From: an uncultured Collinsella sp.
Lineage (GTDB): Bacteria; Actinomycetota; Coriobacteriia; Coriobacteriales; Coriobacteriaceae
Length of the DNA stretch: 15,765 bases
Direction of reading: 5' to 3'
Assembly: GCA_902490305.1 (NCBI GenBank)
Contig: CABUDI010000033.1
Span: 1-15,765, forward strand
Shown here one piece after another: positions 1 to 7,974 of the stretch. The notes under the pieces were generated by a model. The model ran no database searches. It was not told the origin of the DNA and worked only from the letters and a program-made list of their open reading frames with translations. The position numbers and the translations under genes are program-made. Position 1 is the stretch's first letter; each line of letters starts with the position of its first letter.

Positions 1-30
1 GTGGGGAAAGGTGTTGAAAAATGGGGCGGT
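1..30 (+). promoter_or_regulatory. MraZ box array (10-bp direct repeats)
   Basis: Three 10-bp units follow each other: GTGGGGAAAG (1-10), GTGTTGAAAA (11-20) and ATGGGGCGGT (21-30). MraZ regulators are known to bind short G-rich repeats (TGGGN or GTGG-like) phased at one helical turn upstream of their own gene. The middle unit contains the -35 box, so bound MraZ would block RNA polymerase. The window begins at the first unit, so further units may lie upstream. The middle unit is the most divergent (TGTTG in place of TGGGG). Confidence 0.65.
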
Positions 31-42
31 TCCCCATATTAT
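14..42 (+). promoter_or_regulatory. sigma70-type promoter of mraZ / dcw operon
   Basis: A -35 box TTGAAA (14-19) and a -10 box TATTAT (37-42) are separated by exactly 17 bp. Each box matches the housekeeping consensus at 5 of 6 positions. Transcription would start near 49-50, giving a leader of about 60 nt before mraZ. The boxes lie inside MraZ-type direct repeats, and a dyad fills most of the spacer, so the promoter looks strongly regulated. The boxes and spacing are seen directly; activity is inferred. Confidence 0.75.
22..36. repeat. Dyad 1, in the promoter spacer
   Basis: TGGGG and CCCCA form a perfect 5-bp inverted repeat around the 5-nt centre CGGTT. It fits between the -35 and -10 boxes and shares the core GGGGNGGTTCCCC with a second dyad 37 bp downstream (centre to centre). 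It could be an operator for a dimeric regulator; this is inference. Confidence 0.55.
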
Positions 43-57
43 TGATGACGTCGACAG

Positions 58-74
58 GCGGGGTGGTTCCCCGC
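58..74. repeat. Dyad 2, in the mraZ 5' leader
   Basis: GCGGGG (58-63) and CCCCGC (69-74) form a perfect 6-bp inverted repeat around TGGTT. The core 60-72 differs from 23-35 at one base of 13. It lies about 10 nt after the predicted transcription start, so it could act as a second operator half or as a small RNA hairpin ahead of the mraZ ribosome binding site. Confidence 0.55.
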
Positions 75-110
75 GTACGTGCCATCTGAGTAACCGAGGG
101 GAGGGCGCAC

Positions 111-545
111 ATGGGAATGACTGGTGCATACGAGCGCAATCTCGATGCAAAAGGTCGTCTATCCCTGCCTGCACCCCTTCGCGAGGAGCTTGGAGAGCAC
201 GTTCGCGTGTTTAAAGCCCTGGATGTCGATGCTCTGTACGTGTTCTCTGCCGAGGCCTTCGATAAGTGGGTCGAAGGACTCTTCGCGGGTCGTGAGGGCC
301 ACGAGGGTTTTAACCCGCGTGACATTAATGACCAGAAGCTCATGAGGGCGATCAACAAGCGCACCACGTCGATGGACGTGGACAGCGCCGGTCGTATCGG
401 TCTTTCCGAGTCTCTCCGCAAGCAGGCGAACCTCGACCGCGAGGTCACGGTTGTGGGCAACTACGACCACCTTGAGGTTTGGGATCGCGCCGCGGCCGAT
501 GAGGACGATGACGATGAGGCCCTGCTGGACCTCTTCTTCTCGTAA
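111..545 (+). CDS. mraZ: MraZ, transcriptional regulator of the dcw cluster
   Basis: This is a 144-residue protein, the usual length for MraZ, a DNA-binding protein of the AbrB-like (SpoVT/AbrB, double-psi) fold that forms rings and usually represses its own operon. The two characteristic half-repeats are visible: DAKGRLSLP at residues 12-20 and DSAGRIGLSE at 91-100, both with the D-x-x-G-R signature. The C-terminus is strongly acidic (about 130-136). ATG 111 is preceded by GAGGGGAGGG (96-105) at 5 nt. ATG 117 is a possible alternative, since family members usually begin about three residues before the conserved Gly. It is the first gene of the cluster, directly behind the MraZ box array, which supports autoregulation. 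Family assignment is secure; repression here is inferred from the box positions. Confidence 0.95.
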   Translation: MGMTGAYERNLDAKGRLSLPAPLREELGEHVRVFKALDVDALYVFSAEAFDKWVEGLFAGREGHEGFNPRDINDQKLMRAINKRTTSMDVDSAGRIGLSESLRKQANLDREVTVVGNYDHLEVWDRAAADEDDDDEALLDLFFS

Positions 546-565
546 GGGCAAGGCACGGGTAACGG

Positions 566-1531
566 ATGGAGCGTGGGATCTTGACACAAGAATATCGGCA
601 TGAACCTGTCATGCTCGGCGAAGTGCTTGAGTCGCTGCGGCTAAAGAGCGGCTCCGTTGTCTGCGATTGCACCCTTGGCGGTGCCGGCCATTCGGTAAAG
701 ATGGCCGCGCAGGTGGGGGAGACGGGCCTTTTGCTCGGCGTCGATCAGGACGACATGGCCCTCGAGGCCGCTGGCGCCCGTCTGGACCGCGAGGTTCCCG
801 GAGTTCCGCACCAGCTGCTGAAGGGCAACTTCGGCGACTTGGACGAGCTGCTTTGCTCGGCCGAGGTGCCCGGGGTCGATGGCTTCCTGTTCGATTTGGG
901 CGTTTCGTCACCGCAACTCGATATCCCTGGCAGGGGCTTTTCGTATAACGAGGACGCCCCATTGGACATGCGGATGGATCCGGGTAATAACACCTTAAAC
1001 GCAGCTGAGGTCATCAACACCTATAACGAACACGACCTCGCCCGGATTCTACGCGTCTACGGCGAAGAGAAGTTTGCCTCGCAGATCGCGCGCGAGATCG
1101 TGCGCCGCCGCGAGCAAGAACCGATCGAAACCACCGGCCAATTTGTCGAGATCATCAAGGCGGGTATCCCGGCTGCCGCTCGTCGGCATGGCGGACACCC
1201 GGCCAAGAAAAGTTTCCAGGCCATTCGCATCGAGGTCAATCACGAGCTCGATGTGCTCGAACGAGGGCTTGATGCCGCCACCAGGTGGCTCAACCCGGGC
1301 GGACGTATCTGCGTCATCTCGTATCACTCGCTCGAGGACCGTATCGTAAAGAACCACTTTAAGGAGATGAGCCAGGGGTGCACGTGTCCGCCGGAGATTC
1401 CGGTGTGCGTGTGCGGCAACGTGCCGATACTCAAGGTCATCACCCGCAAACCCTTGGTTGCCCAGCCTGATGAGGTTGAGCGCAACCCTCGGGCGAGATC
1501 AGCCAAAATCCGCGTGGCGCAGCGTCTGTAG
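566..1531 (+). CDS. rsmH: RsmH (MraW), 16S rRNA cytosine-1402 N4-methyltransferase
   Basis: RsmH transfers a methyl group from SAM to N4 of C1402 in the ribosomal P site. The 321-residue length is typical. Visible motifs are the SAM-binding loop CDCTLGGAGHS (33-43), DQDD (60-63), FDLGVSSPQLD with GRGFSY (109-127), GGHPAKKSFQAIRIEVNHE (209-227) and ISYHSLEDRIVK (251-262). A C-x-C...C-x-C cluster (C272, C274, C281, C283) lies in the late domain. The start is uncertain. ATG 566 has only a distant AAGG-type site, whereas TTG 581 gives MTQEYRHEPVM, the family-like N-terminus, and follows GGATGGAG (564-571) at 9 nt. The true protein may therefore lack the first five residues. The gene starts 20 nt after mraZ, as in most dcw clusters. 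Confidence 0.96.
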   Translation: MERGILTQEYRHEPVMLGEVLESLRLKSGSVVCDCTLGGAGHSVKMAAQVGETGLLLGVDQDDMALEAAGARLDREVPGVPHQLLKGNFGDLDELLCSAEVPGVDGFLFDLGVSSPQLDIPGRGFSYNEDAPLDMRMDPGNNTLNAAEVINTYNEHDLARILRVYGEEKFASQIAREIVRRREQEPIETTGQFVEIIKAGIPAAARRHGGHPAKKSFQAIRIEVNHELDVLERGLDAATRWLNPGGRICVISYHSLEDRIVKNHFKEMSQGCTCPPEIPVCVCGNVPILKVITRKPLVAQPDEVERNPRARSAKIRVAQRL

Positions 1532-1621
1532 GCGCGACCGCGCGATATTGGACCTCCCGCTCGCACCATAAACGAAGCTTAAACACACTACCAACGTACT
1601 CGGGATGGGAGGCGGCATATC

Positions 1622-2092
1622 ATGGGCTACAACACTTCAAGCGCAGCACTTGCCTATGATATGAACGCCATGCCCGCCTATCGTGAGACGCCGCAGGCCC
1701 CCGTTGCTCCCCGTGAGCAGCGCACGCCGCGCTTTGATGTCTACACGGGCGCGGGCCGTCAGGCAAACCAGGCGGTAAGCCCGGTTTTCATGAGCGTTCT
1801 TAAAACGTTTTGCATCATTGCGGCTATCTTCATGACGATCGGCGTCGCCCGCGTGGCACTCGCCGGCGTTACGGCCCAGGTGCTCAACAGCAACGCCGAG
1901 CTTACCAACACGCTCGAAAAGGCGACCGATGAGAGCTCCGACCTGGAGGTCATGCATTCGGTCTATGGCGCCGACACGCGCATTCGCGACCTTGCGGGCG
2001 CTTATGGCATGGTGGAGCCCAGCGAGAGCGTTACACTTGACTTTTCGCAGGATGCAGCCGCGGGCGCCAACGCGACCGCGACCGCTCAGTAG
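1622..2092 (+). CDS. ftsL: FtsL-like septal membrane protein
   Basis: This is a 156-residue bitopic membrane protein with a 55-residue Pro/Arg/Ala-containing cytoplasmic tail, one hydrophobic segment (about 56-82) and a short outside region with coiled-coil character (about 86-125). The ending RIRDLAGAYGMVEPSES (120-136) resembles the FtsL ending with its conserved Gly-Met. FtsL with FtsQ/DivIB and FtsB/DivIC activates FtsWI at the septum. Primary sequence is poorly conserved in this family, so the call rests on topology, this ending and the place between rsmH and ftsI. GGGAGG (1607-1612) precedes the ATG at 9 nt. The 90-nt gap after rsmH holds a tiny CG-rich inverted repeat (1532-1543) but no T-tract and no convincing promoter. 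An FtsB/DivIC-type protein is the main alternative. Confidence 0.8.
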   Translation: MGYNTSSAALAYDMNAMPAYRETPQAPVAPREQRTPRFDVYTGAGRQANQAVSPVFMSVLKTFCIIAAIFMTIGVARVALAGVTAQVLNSNAELTNTLEKATDESSDLEVMHSVYGADTRIRDLAGAYGMVEPSESVTLDFSQDAAAGANATATAQ

Positions 2093-2109
2093 CAAGACGG
2101 TAGCTGAGT

Positions 2110-3975
2110 ATGACAAATGACTATCGCCGCGGTTCCGATGGGGGCCGCGGTTCTGGACGTCCCTCGTCGCGGGGACGTTCTGGTTATCAAGGAACGGGTC
2201 GGCAATCTTACAACGCCGGGCAGTCCCGTGGCAACGACCCGGCGTCGCGACTTCGCGGCTCGGACGGCCCTCAAGTGCATAACACCAGGTCGCGCAAGAG
2301 TTCGTCGACCGAATGGCTCACAGGCGCGCCTCTGCCTCGCCGCAAAGCCGTCATGGGCTTCATCGGGCTTGGCTTGGGCTTGGGCGTCTTTCGCCTTGCC
2401 GACTATCAAATTGCCGAAGCCGATAAACTGCGGGAGCGTGCCGATGCGCGCCGCCTGCTTGCGCAGACCCTCTATGCCAAACGCGGCACCATCTACGACC
2501 GCAACGGCAACGTGTTGGCATCGTCGGTCGAATGTCGCAACATCGCCGTGAACCCGCAGCTTGTCGAGGATGTTGACAAGACGGTGTCAGCGCTGGTCAA
2601 GGCAACTGGAATCGATAAAAAGACCTGCCGCAAGCTCGTTGAGTCCGATGGAACCTGGGTGTATATCAAGCGCCAGGTGGACGAAGACGATGTTGCGGCG
2701 CTGGAGAAGAAGAACCTGCCCGGCGTGCTTTTTGAGCAGGCCATGAAGCGCGTATATCCATACGGCAACCTGGCATCGCAGGTGCTGGGTGTAGTGAATG
2801 TGGACAACGACGGCTTGACGGGTCTCGAAAAGCAATACAACAAGCTTCTGACTGGCACGAACGGTTCTCTCGTACGCGAGCGCGCGAGGGACGGCAGCTA
2901 TATCGCGGGCGGTGCCTATAAAAAGGTGGCCGCGGTCGACGGCGTTGATATCGTGACGACGCTCGACGTCAATATCCAGCGTGCGGCCGAGGATGCCCTG
3001 GCAGAGGCTGTCGAGAAGACAAAGGCCAAGAACGGCTCGGCGCTGGTCACCGATCCTACGACAGGCGAGATCTTGGCAGCCTGCTCGTATCCGACTTACG
3101 ACCAGACCGATCTGGAAAACGCCAAAACCGAGGATATGAACTTGCGCCTGGTCACCGACGCCTACGAGCCCGGCTCGGTCTTTAAGACGCTCGTGGCGGG
3201 CGCCGGCTTCGACTTGGGTGTCGTGCGATCGAGTACGTCGTTTGAGGTGCCGGCGAGCATCAAGGTGGGCGACGATACCGTCACCGATGCCGACAAGCGC
3301 GACTACGCCATGACCATGGATGTGCGCGAGATGATGCGCCGTTCGTCCAACGTGGGCTTTGTCCTGGTGGGGCGCAAGATCGGTGCCGACGACTTTGCCG
3401 CCTATGTGGACAAGTGGGGCATCGGTCACAGCTCTGGTGTAGATTTTCCGGGCGAGAGCCTGGGTATCGTCAAGGAGCGTGACCAGTATGACGGCGCCAC
3501 ACTGGGCTCAATGAGCTTTGGACAGGCACTGTCCGTCTCGCCGATTGAGATCGCACGTGCCGTGGGCGGCATCGCCAACGGCGGCGTGATGATGACACCG
3601 CACTTCTATAAGTCCAGCAAAGGCGACGAGAAGGACTGGGGCGAAGGCGAGCGCGCGATTTCTGAGGATGCTGCATCCCAGGTGACATCGTGCATGCAGA
3701 CGGTCGTGTCCGAGGGAACGGGCGTTGGCGGCGCGGTTGACGGCTATGACGTGGCGGGTAAGACCGGTACGGCCGAACGTGCCGACGAGAACGGCGGCTA
3801 CCTCAAGGAGAACTACATGTCGTCCTTTATGGGCTTTGCACCGGCACAATCGCCCAAGGTGCTGTGCTATATCACGCTCGACGGAACGCCGAGCGGCTCA
3901 GATGCCGCTGCGGTGCCGTTCCAGTCCATTATGGCCAACGCGCTCGACGTGCTGGGTATCCCGCGCACGAGGTAG
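2110..3975 (+). CDS. ftsI: FtsI / PBP3-type class B penicillin-binding protein
   Basis: This is the septal DD-transpeptidase that crosslinks peptidoglycan made by FtsW. In order, the 621 residues show a Gly/Arg/Ser-rich cytoplasmic tail (1-78), a membrane anchor (about 80-98), the pedestal region starting with AKRGTIYDRNGNVLA (123-137), and the transpeptidase domain. The three catalytic motifs are intact: S356-V-F-K359, S412-S-N414 and K551-T-G553. The protein ends soon after the catalytic domain, so there is no PASTA repeat as found in some Gram-positive relatives. It begins 17 nt after the ftsL-like stop with only a weak ribosome binding site, suggesting translational coupling. An assignment as another class B PBP (elongation or sporulation type) is possible by sequence alone, but the dcw location and the FtsL-like neighbour favour FtsI. 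Confidence 0.93.
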   Translation: MTNDYRRGSDGGRGSGRPSSRGRSGYQGTGRQSYNAGQSRGNDPASRLRGSDGPQVHNTRSRKSSSTEWLTGAPLPRRKAVMGFIGLGLGLGVFRLADYQIAEADKLRERADARRLLAQTLYAKRGTIYDRNGNVLASSVECRNIAVNPQLVEDVDKTVSALVKATGIDKKTCRKLVESDGTWVYIKRQVDEDDVAALEKKNLPGVLFEQAMKRVYPYGNLASQVLGVVNVDNDGLTGLEKQYNKLLTGTNGSLVRERARDGSYIAGGAYKKVAAVDGVDIVTTLDVNIQRAAEDALAEAVEKTKAKNGSALVTDPTTGEILAACSYPTYDQTDLENAKTEDMNLRLVTDAYEPGSVFKTLVAGAGFDLGVVRSSTSFEVPASIKVGDDTVTDADKRDYAMTMDVREMMRRSSNVGFVLVGRKIGADDFAAYVDKWGIGHSSGVDFPGESLGIVKERDQYDGATLGSMSFGQALSVSPIEIARAVGGIANGGVMMTPHFYKSSKGDEKDWGEGERAISEDAASQVTSCMQTVVSEGTGVGGAVDGYDVAGKTGTAERADENGGYLKENYMSSFMGFAPAQSPKVLCYITLDGTPSGSDAAAVPFQSIMANALDVLGIPRTR

Positions 3976-4102
3976 GGGGTTACAATCTTTGGGGCGTGGT
4001 TTGTTGTCCCATATGAGGGGTGTTCACATGCCCTGCACCACGCATGCGCGGCGCTGGGATACAATACGCCGATAGCATTATTAGGTTTACAGGGGAGCTG
4101 CA
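3976..4102 (+). other. ftsI-murF gap where murE is often found
   Basis: This 127-nt spacer contains no reading frame of note and no trace of murE. It has two TACAAT hexamers (3981-3986 and 4060-4065), but neither has a credible -35 box 16-18 bp upstream. A 7-bp inverted repeat (GCGTGGT 3994-4000 with ACCACGC 4037-4043) encloses a 36-nt loop, and there is no T-tract. AGGGGAG (4091-4097) is the murF ribosome binding site. A weak internal promoter is possible but not shown. Confidence 0.4.
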
Positions 4103-5527
4103 ATGATAGAGATCGCCGTCAACAACCTCGCGGCCGCAACAGGGGCCCGAACCGTGACGGGAGAAGCCGATCGGGTATGCCGCGGGTGCGTTATCGACTC
4201 GCGTCAGGTCGAGGAAGGGACGATTTTCGTCGCCTTTCCCGGTGAAAACGTCGACGGCAATGATTTTGCTTCCCGTGCCGTCCAGTCGGGTGCCGGCGCC
4301 GTCGTGATGACGCGTGAGCCCGAGGCTGAGCTGGTCTCGCTGGCGCAGGACAAGGGCTGTGCCATCTTGCTGACCGATGATCCCGAGGAGTTTCTGCTGC
4401 GTTTGGCGCACGCGTACCGTCTGGAGCTTGGCTGCCTGGTCGTTGGCATTACCGGTTCCATCGGCAAGACGACGACCAAGGACGTGCTCGCCGCTGTGCT
4501 CGCCAAGCGCTATCGTGTCTGGGCCACCAAGGGCAATTTCAATAACCTGATCGGCATGCCGCTCACGGTGCTTTCCGCTCCGGCCGATACCGAGGTCCTG
4601 GTGCTCGAGATGGGCATGAACCATTTCCACGAGATTGAGCGCCTGTCCCAGTCCGCCAATCCCAACCTTGCCATCGTGAGCAAGATCGGTACCTCTCACA
4701 TCGGCATTTTGGGCAGCCGCGAGAACATCGCCCGCGCTAAGGCCGAGATTGTCCAGGGTATGTGCGCCGCCGGCGACTATTTGCCGCTACTGGTTTTGGG
4801 CGGCGAGGACGACTTTACGCCGTTCATTCGCGATACGTTCGCCCAGCCTGCTGGTATCGATGTGATGCTGGCCGGCGTCTCGGACGATGATGAGGTCCGC
4901 GCCCGCGAAGTTCGTGTTGATGACGAGGGCCGTCCGGTCTTTACGCTCGATTTTGGTCAGGGCGAGACAATCGATACCATGCTTGCTATCCCCGGCGTGC
5001 AGTCCGTTCCAAATGCCGTTAAGGCCGCCGCGGTTGCCTATCGCCTGGGCGTGACGCCCGAGCAGATCGATGCTGCCTTTAGGGGCCTCACGATTACCGG
5101 TCACCGCCAGGAGATCAAGCGCGCCAAGAGCGGTGCCCGCGTCATTGACGATTCCTATAACGCCAGCGCCGAATCCATGGCTGCTGGTCTCGATCTACTG
5201 TGCTCGCTTTCGTGCACGGGGTCTCGCATGGCGATCCTGGGCGAGATGGGCGAGATGGGCGATGAGGCTCCTCGCATGCATGAGCTCGTGGGCGCCTATG
5301 CCGCCGCCAAGAAGCTCGACATGCTGGCGTGCGTGGGTGGTGAGCTGGCCCAGCTTATGGCCGATGCCGCGCGCATGATGGGTATGGACGAGGACCGCAT
5401 CCAGGTGTTCTCCGATTATCAGCAGGTGCTCGACCGCATGGGCGGCGCGCTTGAAAAACATGATGTTGTACTGGTCAAGGGTTCCCGCTTTGTTGAGCTC
5501 GACCGCTTTGTGGAAGGTGTGTGCTAG
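4103..5527 (+). CDS. murF: MurF, UDP-MurNAc-tripeptide:D-Ala-D-Ala ligase
   Basis: MurF is the last cytoplasmic Mur ligase. Using ATP, it joins D-Ala-D-Ala to UDP-MurNAc-tripeptide. The 474 residues show the N-terminal substrate domain with the DSRQV stretch (32-36), the P-loop GSIGKTTTK (118-126), NFNNLIG (145-151), EMGMN (169-173), GHRQE (333-337) and DDSYNAS (349-355), all typical of MurF and not of MurE or MurC. The ATG is preceded by AGGGGAG at 5 nt. The gene follows ftsI after a 127-nt gap and is separated by 3 nt from mraY. The substrate tripeptide must come from a MurE encoded outside this window. Confidence 0.96.
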   Translation: MIEIAVNNLAAATGARTVTGEADRVCRGCVIDSRQVEEGTIFVAFPGENVDGNDFASRAVQSGAGAVVMTREPEAELVSLAQDKGCAILLTDDPEEFLLRLAHAYRLELGCLVVGITGSIGKTTTKDVLAAVLAKRYRVWATKGNFNNLIGMPLTVLSAPADTEVLVLEMGMNHFHEIERLSQSANPNLAIVSKIGTSHIGILGSRENIARAKAEIVQGMCAAGDYLPLLVLGGEDDFTPFIRDTFAQPAGIDVMLAGVSDDDEVRAREVRVDDEGRPVFTLDFGQGETIDTMLAIPGVQSVPNAVKAAAVAYRLGVTPEQIDAAFRGLTITGHRQEIKRAKSGARVIDDSYNASAESMAAGLDLLCSLSCTGSRMAILGEMGEMGDEAPRMHELVGAYAAAKKLDMLACVGGELAQLMADAARMMGMDEDRIQVFSDYQQVLDRMGGALEKHDVVLVKGSRFVELDRFVEGVC

Positions 5528-5530
5528 CCC

Positions 5531-6550
5531 ATGTTCGGCAATCCCTCGTATCCAACGTATCAGGCTTTTTTGGGGCTTGGCATCGCCGCCGCCATTGCGC
5601 TGCTGCTCATGCCGTGGTGGATCAAGCTGCTGAAGGTCGAGGGTATCGGCCAACAGGTCCGAGCCGACGGCCCCAAGCGTCATTTGATTAAACAGGGTAC
5701 GCCGACCATGGGCGGCGTCATCATCCTTGTTGCGATCTCGCTGACCTGCCTGCTGATGGGCAAGCTCACCACCGAGCTCGTGCTCGTGCTGCTCGCCACG
5801 CTGGCGACCGGCGTTCTGGGCCTGATTGACGACCTGACCTCCGTTACGCATGGGCGCTCGCTCGGTCTGACGCCTCATGCCAAGATGATCGGTCTAACCA
5901 TTATCTGTGTCACCTTTACGGTACTTGCCGTTAACTGGTGCGGCGTCGCCCCCGAGATTCGTTTTCCCGGCGGCCTGACGATCGACCTTGGCGTGCTTTC
6001 GACCACCATCTGCGGCCTTTCGTTCCCGTGGCTCTATATTGTCTTTTGCTGGCTGATGATCGCCGGTCTTTCTAATGCCGTGAACCTGACCGATGGCCTT
6101 GACGGTCTTGCTGGCGGCACCTCCATGATCGCTATGCTCGCCATGGCCGCCATGGCGTTTTTGCACGGAGACGTGAACCTGTCCATCTTCTGCACCGCGT
6201 GTGCCGGTGCCTGCTTGGGCTTTCTGTGGTTCAACTGCTATCCGGCGAGCATCTTTATGGGCGATACCGGCTCGCTTGCCCTGGGTGCCGCGTTTGCCTG
6301 CACGTCCATCATGACCAACACCGAGGTCGTCTCCCTCATCATCGGTGGCCTGTTTATCGTTGAGACCCTGTCGGTCATGATTCAGGTTGTCTACTTCCAC
6401 TTTACGCACAAGCGCGTCTTCCTTATGGCGCCCATCCATCATCATTTCGAAAAGAAGGGCTGGGCCGAGACCAAGGTCGTCATCCGTTTTTGGATTATCG
6501 CTGCTGCCTTTGGTGCCGTTGGCCTTGCTCTGTTCTTCCAGTTGGGATAG
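5531..6550 (+). CDS. mraY: MraY, phospho-MurNAc-pentapeptide translocase
   Basis: MraY moves phospho-MurNAc-pentapeptide from UMP to undecaprenyl phosphate in the membrane, giving lipid I. The 339-residue protein is polytopic, with about ten hydrophobic segments, as expected. The catalytic motifs are clear: D100-D101 in LIDDLTSV, NLTDGLDGLAGG (185-196, with D188 and D191), FMGDTGS (242-248, D245), and the histidine motif APIHHHFE (300-307). PKRHLIKQGTPTMGG (48-62) is the family N-terminal signature. It starts 3 nt after the murF stop; the best ribosome binding site, GGAAGG (5512-5517), lies 13 nt upstream, so coupling to murF is likely. Confidence 0.97.
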   Translation: MFGNPSYPTYQAFLGLGIAAAIALLLMPWWIKLLKVEGIGQQVRADGPKRHLIKQGTPTMGGVIILVAISLTCLLMGKLTTELVLVLLATLATGVLGLIDDLTSVTHGRSLGLTPHAKMIGLTIICVTFTVLAVNWCGVAPEIRFPGGLTIDLGVLSTTICGLSFPWLYIVFCWLMIAGLSNAVNLTDGLDGLAGGTSMIAMLAMAAMAFLHGDVNLSIFCTACAGACLGFLWFNCYPASIFMGDTGSLALGAAFACTSIMTNTEVVSLIIGGLFIVETLSVMIQVVYFHFTHKRVFLMAPIHHHFEKKGWAETKVVIRFWIIAAAFGAVGLALFFQLG

Positions 6551-6559
6551 TGGTCTTTC

Positions 6560-7966
6560 ATGTCTCTTGCTGATGTCTTTAGCCTGCTCGTTTTGGGTCA
6601 GGGCAAATCCGGTCTCGATGTCGCCCGCTGGGCGTTGGCACATCCCGAGCGCGTAAGTGCCGTTACCGTGTATGGCGGTGGCACCTCTGAGCCCAATGAC
6701 GCCACGCGTGCGCTCGAGGCCGCTGGTGCGTCGTTTGTCTATGGGACCGAACAGGTCGAGGGCGCCTATGACGTATGCGTGACGTGCCCGGGCATCTCGG
6801 AGTTCTCGGGCTTCTTTAAGGCCGGGCGCGAGCATGCCGCCCAGATTATGGGTGAGCCCGAGTTTGCCTATCGCCTGTCGCCCGATAACTGGATTGCCAT
6901 CACGGGCACCAACGGCAAGACGACCACCACGTCGCTGACTGATTATCTGCTTAAGGCTGCCGGCGAGGCCAGCGTTGCTGTCGGCAACATCGGCGAGCCG
7001 CCGGTCAACGAGATTGACGGCCGAGCCCACAACGAGTGGTTTGTGGCTGAGCTCTCGAGCTATCAGATTGCTACGACAACCGAGCTCCACCCCCGCGTGG
7101 CGGTGCTGCTCAACATCACTCCCGACCACTTGGGCTGGCATAAGAGCCATAAGAACTATGCGCTTGCCAAGATCAAACTGTTTGACAATATGGTCGATGA
7201 CGATCTGGTGGTTGTCGACGTCGAAGACGCCGACATTCACGAGTTCGATGAGTACATCTACACGCCGGGTCGTCGCATCTGCAAGGTTGCCTTTGACGAG
7301 CCTGAGGGCGAGGATGCCGCCTTTGTGCGCGATGGCAAGATGATCGTGCGTCTGAAGGGTGTCGAGACCCCGCTCATCGCTACATCCGAGCTCAAGATCT
7401 CGGGCCATCACAATGTTATCAATGCCCTGTGCGCTGCCACGGCTGCCTTGGCAGTCGGTGCCGATGTCGACGGTGTCTGCCGCGGTCTGGCCTCGTTCCA
7501 GCCGCTCGAGCACCGCGTGGAGCCGTGTGGCGAGATTGACGGCGTGCGCTACGTCAACGATTCCAAGGCGACCAACACCGATGCGGTCGAGAAGGCACTG
7601 ACGGCATTTCCCGATGACGACGTGATCTTGCTGCTCGGCGGCCACGATAAGGGCACGCCGCTCACGGACTTCGCGCGCGTCGTTATGGACAACGTGCGCT
7701 CGGTCGTCTGCTTTGGCGATGCGCGCGAGCGCTTCACCTCCGCTATGGACGAGGCCGATGTCGATGGCGATGTGGATATCGCCCAGGCGGATGACCTACG
7801 CGACGCCGTGGACGTCGCCCGTTCGCTGTCGAGCCGTGGTGACGTGATCTTACTTTCTCCTGCCTGCTCTTCGTTCGATGAGTTCTCGGGCTATGAGGAG
7901 CGCGGCCGCGTGTTTAAGGACTACGTGGCCCAGCTTGCCGCTGCAGCGAAATCACAAATGGAATAG
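6560..7966 (+). CDS. murD: MurD, UDP-MurNAc-L-Ala:D-Glu ligase
   Basis: MurD adds D-glutamate to UDP-MurNAc-L-alanine with ATP in the cytoplasm. The 468 residues show the Rossmann-like N-domain beginning VLGQGKSGLD (11-20), the P-loop GTNGKTTTT (116-124), the stretch AELSSYQI (163-170), LNITPDHLGWH (184-194) and, later, the C-terminal domain motif NDSKATN. These distinguish MurD from the other Mur ligases here. The start is 9 nt after the mraY stop and has no recognisable Shine-Dalgarno site; the upstream sequence is pyrimidine-rich just before the ATG. Translation is therefore probably coupled to mraY. Confidence 0.95.
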   Translation: MSLADVFSLLVLGQGKSGLDVARWALAHPERVSAVTVYGGGTSEPNDATRALEAAGASFVYGTEQVEGAYDVCVTCPGISEFSGFFKAGREHAAQIMGEPEFAYRLSPDNWIAITGTNGKTTTTSLTDYLLKAAGEASVAVGNIGEPPVNEIDGRAHNEWFVAELSSYQIATTTELHPRVAVLLNITPDHLGWHKSHKNYALAKIKLFDNMVDDDLVVVDVEDADIHEFDEYIYTPGRRICKVAFDEPEGEDAAFVRDGKMIVRLKGVETPLIATSELKISGHHNVINALCAATAALAVGADVDGVCRGLASFQPLEHRVEPCGEIDGVRYVNDSKATNTDAVEKALTAFPDDDVILLLGGHDKGTPLTDFARVVMDNVRSVVCFGDARERFTSAMDEADVDGDVDIAQADDLRDAVDVARSLSSRGDVILLSPACSSFDEFSGYEERGRVFKDYVAQLAAAAKSQME

Positions 7967-7974
7967 GGGTTGCG

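Noticed and set aside
1532..1543. GCGCG-AC-CGCGC inverted repeat after rsmH as a terminator
   Set aside because: Stem is very short, the loop too small and no T-tract follows; chance in GC-rich DNA is likely.
2587..3429. 280-codon minus-strand frame opposite ftsI
   Set aside because: No motif, and it is explained as the mirror of the coding frame of a GC-rich gene.
3981..4065. TACAAT hexamers as murF promoters
   Set aside because: Neither copy has a -35 box at acceptable spacing or an extended -10 TG, so I do not call a promoter.
5894..7645. 583-codon open frame on the minus strand, antisense to mraY and murD
   Set aside because: The translation has no recognisable domain, is rich in His, Gly, Arg and Asp as mirror frames of GC-rich genes are, and lies opposite two certain genes with intact motifs.
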